Shown here piece by piece: positions 13,801-16,359 of a stretch of 16,359 bases of DNA. Within the stretch, counting starts at the first letter, position 1, and every line of letters starts with the position of its first letter. This DNA comes from Lachnospiraceae bacterium UBA7199. Lineage in GTDB: Bacteria > Bacillota > Clostridia > Lachnospirales > Lachnospiraceae. Location: the NCBI GenBank assembly GCA_002490775.1, contig DKUR01000012.1, forward strand, positions 1 through 16,359, written 5' to 3'. A program made the position numbers and the translations under genes. Under the pieces are notes generated by a model that was not told where the DNA came from, did no database searches, and saw only the letters and a list, made by a program, of their open reading frames with translations.

Positions 13801-15813
13801 CTACCAAACCTCATAGAGACATCCAAATGATACCTCATTACAATTATCGTCTACCGCTTTGTCCCAATCCTCACATACTCCAATGACCGCTATTATATCT
13901 GGATCTTCCAAAGAATACAGATAAGAAATTCCTATCCCCAGCGCAGTCAGAATATCCGCATCCTTTTTCTTATCCATGCGCTGAACGTCACTCATATAAT
14001 TGTAAAAATAGCTTTCCGCACCATTATAATAACCTGCAGAGTCATCAAACACCTTTTCTGCACTTTCCAGATGAATTTCCGCCCCTGCCGGGAGATTTTT
14101 ATAGACAAACAGGTTATCATTTATGATCACGGCAAAATACTTAAAATCCCTTTCTGTTCCATTGGTAACTGTTCCTTTGATACCCATTTGTCCATCTGCC
14201 TGCAGTTCACTGGAAATACTGCCTTTTTCCGGTTCCTTGGCAATACCTGCCAGAAAATAACTGTCCTCAAAGCCAGCAGATGGATCAATACCAAAGAAAA
14301 GCCGGTCCCCTTCCTTTTTAATGTGATAGTAATAGGTTTCATCATCACTGCTTCGATAAGCCCCCTCTTCCAAAGGGCCTGCATATTCATACCCCTCCGC
14401 CAGACGTAAATCCCATTCTTTATGGCCTGCATCATAACAGCGCAGATATGTCTGGACATTTCCTTCCCCGGAAAGATTCTCTATTGTCGCAGAAAATACA
14501 CTGGTGCCTACCACCTCAAACCCTCTTCCAGCCACATATACGAAAAAGGTACCTACAAGTGTTGCCACAGGCACTGCGATCCAGTATAGATCCCGTTTCT
14601 TTGCAAAACGCAGAATCAGGTAAAGAATGGGACCGACAAAGATCACATATAGAATCACAATAATTTTTAAACCGCCAAACTGCAGACGATTGCTTCCATT
14701 CCCCAAAAGGTAGCAGAGTCTGTTGAATATATATCTTGCATCATTATAAGGATTCGTATATCTGCCAGAACCGTAAGAAGAAACTGCATAATCGCTCACC
14801 TGCCACAAAATACTTTCTACAACCTCCTCCTGAGTGTATCCCTGATAATCAGATGCATCCAATTTACCCAGTTCTGAAAGAGAATAAGGTAAAATGCCCA
14901 CAGCGCCATTTCCCCAGGAACAGGTCAGGGCCAAAACTCCATACTGCTCTTCATATTTATCGTTTCTGTCAATCAATTCCGCCATAGTAAGCTGTGATAT
15001 ATCCATATAGGCATAACCATAAGAATTATAGCTCTCTTCCCCCTGCTCATAAACTCTGGAACATTGTATGTCCAAATCATCCAGACCACTCAGTATATCT
15101 TCTGCACTACTTCCTGTACCAATGATCAGCACCCCTCCATGATCCAGCCACTGCTCTATGCTTTCTAATACCTTGTCCGATAAAATATTGGTATTGTAGC
15201 TGTCAATTATCAGAAAACTTAAAGTATCCAGTGTATCTTCCAGATTATCCAGATCCAGTTCCACCAACTTTATGGGGTAGCTGTTACCACTATAATAAAT
15301 TTCATTTCCCCCCATATCCAAATAGGTAAGCGCCAAATACTCATCACTTAATATTCCCATAGACAAGGTTTTGGCCTGCGCCTGCAAGAGCCGGTTAAAT
15401 TCCTTCTGCGCTGCTATATCCTTATTTTTATCCAAAAGGAAAACCTTCACTATCCCATCCGTGCGATCCATGCTGTCTTTGGGTATTTTCACTACAAATT
15501 GTTTCCTACTGCCTGAAGGGAGGGATAGAATCGTATCATAAGCACAAGTGCTTGCTGATCCATAGCTTCCACTATAATAATTATCATCTATCGATAGTCG
15601 AACTGTTCCTTCCCAGTCCTGTCCCTGATTCTCAATCGTAAGCTGGACTTCATAAGCCGGCTTATTCGAAGGCAGCATTTCTGCATCAATGATAAATGCC
15701 TGCTCTTCGGCTTTAGCTGTTGTCCCCGCACTTCCCAGGCATAAACAGCAAAACAGGATTCCTAAAATCAGCATCCTTAGCACCCTTCCGTTCCTTTTTT
15801 TCCTATTCCCCAT
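13801..15813 (-). CDS. Secreted/membrane GldG-like protein with GATase-like domain (670 aa)
   Basis: First gene of the operon. A signal peptide (basic MGNRKKRNGR, hydrophobic core LMILGILFCCLCLG-like, AKA cleavage near residue 35) leads into a beta-rich extracellular part. A GATase-like or DUF4350/GldG-like fold follows (about 145-330: FLIIDSY near 199-205, GGVLIIGTGS near 226-235). Two membrane helices (about 382-400 and 411-428) are linked by a short basic loop (RFAKKRD), and the rest (about 240 residues) is again outside. Such proteins accompany ABC-2 transporters, as GldG does GldA/GldF, but this one is not a confident GldG orthologue. The start at 15813 is chosen because GGAAGG lies 8 nt upstream and the signal peptide begins there. 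The longer frame needs a TTG at 15885. No catalytic residues could be assigned. Confidence 0.88.
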   Translation of the reverse strand: MGNRKKRNGRVLRMLILGILFCCLCLGSAGTTAKAEEQAFIIDAEMLPSNKPAYEVQLTIENQGQDWEGTVRLSIDDNYYSGSYGSASTCAYDTILSLPSGSRKQFVVKIPKDSMDRTDGIVKVFLLDKNKDIAAQKEFNRLLQAQAKTLSMGILSDEYLALTYLDMGGNEIYYSGNSYPIKLVELDLDNLEDTLDTLSFLIIDSYNTNILSDKVLESIEQWLDHGGVLIIGTGSSAEDILSGLDDLDIQCSRVYEQGEESYNSYGYAYMDISQLTMAELIDRNDKYEEQYGVLALTCSWGNGAVGILPYSLSELGKLDASDYQGYTQEEVVESILWQVSDYAVSSYGSGRYTNPYNDARYIFNRLCYLLGNGSNRLQFGGLKIIVILYVIFVGPILYLILRFAKKRDLYWIAVPVATLVGTFFVYVAGRGFEVVGTSVFSATIENLSGEGNVQTYLRCYDAGHKEWDLRLAEGYEYAGPLEEGAYRSSDDETYYYHIKKEGDRLFFGIDPSAGFEDSYFLAGIAKEPEKGSISSELQADGQMGIKGTVTNGTERDFKYFAVIINDNLFVYKNLPAGAEIHLESAEKVFDDSAGYYNGAESYFYNYMSDVQRMDKKKDADILTALGIGISYLYSLEDPDIIAVIGVCEDWDKAVDDNCNEVSFGCLYEVW

Positions 15814-15838
15814 GTCTGTTTCCTTCCTGCTTTTTGGT

Positions 15839-15867
15839 ATTTCAACTTTGCAGACACCATCTGCCAA
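15839..15867 (-). promoter_or_regulatory. Candidate promoter of the ABC/MoxR/VWA operon
   Basis: On the minus strand TTGGCA (15867-15862, 5/6) is followed by a 17-nt spacer and TGAAAT (15844-15839, 4/6). Transcription would start near 15832, 19 nt before the ATG at 15813, leaving room for the ribosome binding site. No terminator separates the upstream ATPase gene, so readthrough is also possible. Confidence 0.35.
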
Positions 15868-15885
15868 AAGCCCAAATCTGTTCAA

Positions 15886-16359
15886 TCATTCTATAATTTT
15901 CTCTAAAAGATTTTTGTACTGCACCAGTGTCACATTTTCCATATTACCGGCAGCTTCCACACAACCCTTTGTGAATCCATTTTTCGCAAATAGATACAAA
16001 TGCACATCTCTATAATGGAATATCTTGCTTCGTCTTACCAGTGTTTCTAAAACACTTACATCTACCTTTTCGTTTGTCCATTTGCACTCGCCAAACAATG
16101 CAGTATCCTTATCCTGCTCACCCATAATGTCGATCTCTATTTGACTACGGGTGGATGGATCAGTCCCCCACCAGCGCCCCAGTTCCTTGAACTGCACAGG
16201 AGAAGCATCGCTTAGTAATAGCTTCCAAAGATATTGCTTACATATTTCCTCAAATACTTTCCCCATATAATCTGACAGATGTGGTTCAATTCGCTTATAA
16301 GCTAAATTAATTGCTCCACGTCCAATAATTGAATTATATAATGTACCCATAGATGTGGA
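15886..16359 (-). CDS. AAA ATPase with DUF234 C-terminal domain (3' part only)
   Basis: Only the C-terminal part lies in the window. The frame is open to the right edge, and the ATG at 16350 is probably internal. The visible 154-plus residues match the DUF234 region found after the ATPase core of COG1672-type bacterial and archaeal ATPases: YKRIEPHLSDYMGKVFEEIC, then a PD-(D/E)XK nuclease-like core with D in EIDIMG and ECKW about 15 residues later. Complete proteins are usually about 450-480 residues, so the P-loop half should lie beyond the edge. The function of the family is unsettled; a DNA-related or toxin-like role has been proposed from its fold. The stop at 15886 is 72 nt before the GldG-like gene. 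It is probably not functionally part of the operon. Confidence 0.85.
   Translation of the reverse strand, partial: STSMGTLYNSIIGRGAINLAYKRIEPHLSDYMGKVFEEICKQYLWKLLLSDASPVQFKELGRWWGTDPSTRSQIEIDIMGEQDKDTALFGECKWTNEKVDVSVLETLVRRSKIFHYRDVHLYLFAKNGFTKGCVEAAGNMENVTLVQYKNLLEKIIE

Overview
The window looks like chromosome from a low-GC Gram-positive anaerobe, most likely a clostridial (Lachnospiraceae-type) Firmicute. Reasons: strong AGGAGG-type ribosome binding sites, AT-rich spacers, a CD3324-type Mor-like regulator, and protein families typical of that group. The species cannot be named from the sequence. Every gene I accept is on the minus strand, so the window reads right to left. No tRNA, rRNA, CRISPR array or insertion sequence was seen.

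Right edge (16359 to 15886): the C-terminal part of a DUF234-type AAA ATPase, open to the window edge.

Main region (15813 to 4259): a tightly packed seven-gene operon. In transcription order it holds a secreted/membrane protein with a GldG/GATase-like domain, an ABC ATPase, an ABC-2 permease, a membrane protein with a coiled coil and a glycine-rich linker, a MoxR AAA+ ATPase, a DUF58/VWA protein, and a 1481-residue membrane protein. That last protein joins a BatA-like half to a second half with two more VWA domains around a GATase-like domain. Gaps run from an 11-nt overlap to 41 nt. I infer one envelope-associated machine: a MoxR-VWA chaperone-like module expressed together with an ABC-2 exporter and a GldG-like partner. 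Its substrate is unknown.

Junction (4257 to about 3200): gene debris. Directly after the 1481-residue gene lies a 5' stub of a flavodoxin-type gene (EFR1-like). Then come an acidic 177-residue protein of unknown function, a clear rho-independent terminator, a promoter with an extended -10, and a frame-broken remnant with a Cys-Gly-Gly-Cys-Gly-Cys cluster.

Left region (3171 to 503): two unrelated GNAT acetyltransferases, an S66 (LD-carboxypeptidase/MccF-type) serine peptidase and a Nudix hydrolase in one orientation. This looks like a small-molecule detoxification or metabolite-repair group. Left edge (486 to 13): a sigma-A-like promoter with a palindrome touching its -35, a leader, a small CD3324-family regulator and its terminator.

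Several starts differ from the longest open frame because a good ribosome binding site and the family N-terminus favour an internal start (the second GNAT, MoxR, the ABC ATPase and the GldG-like protein).
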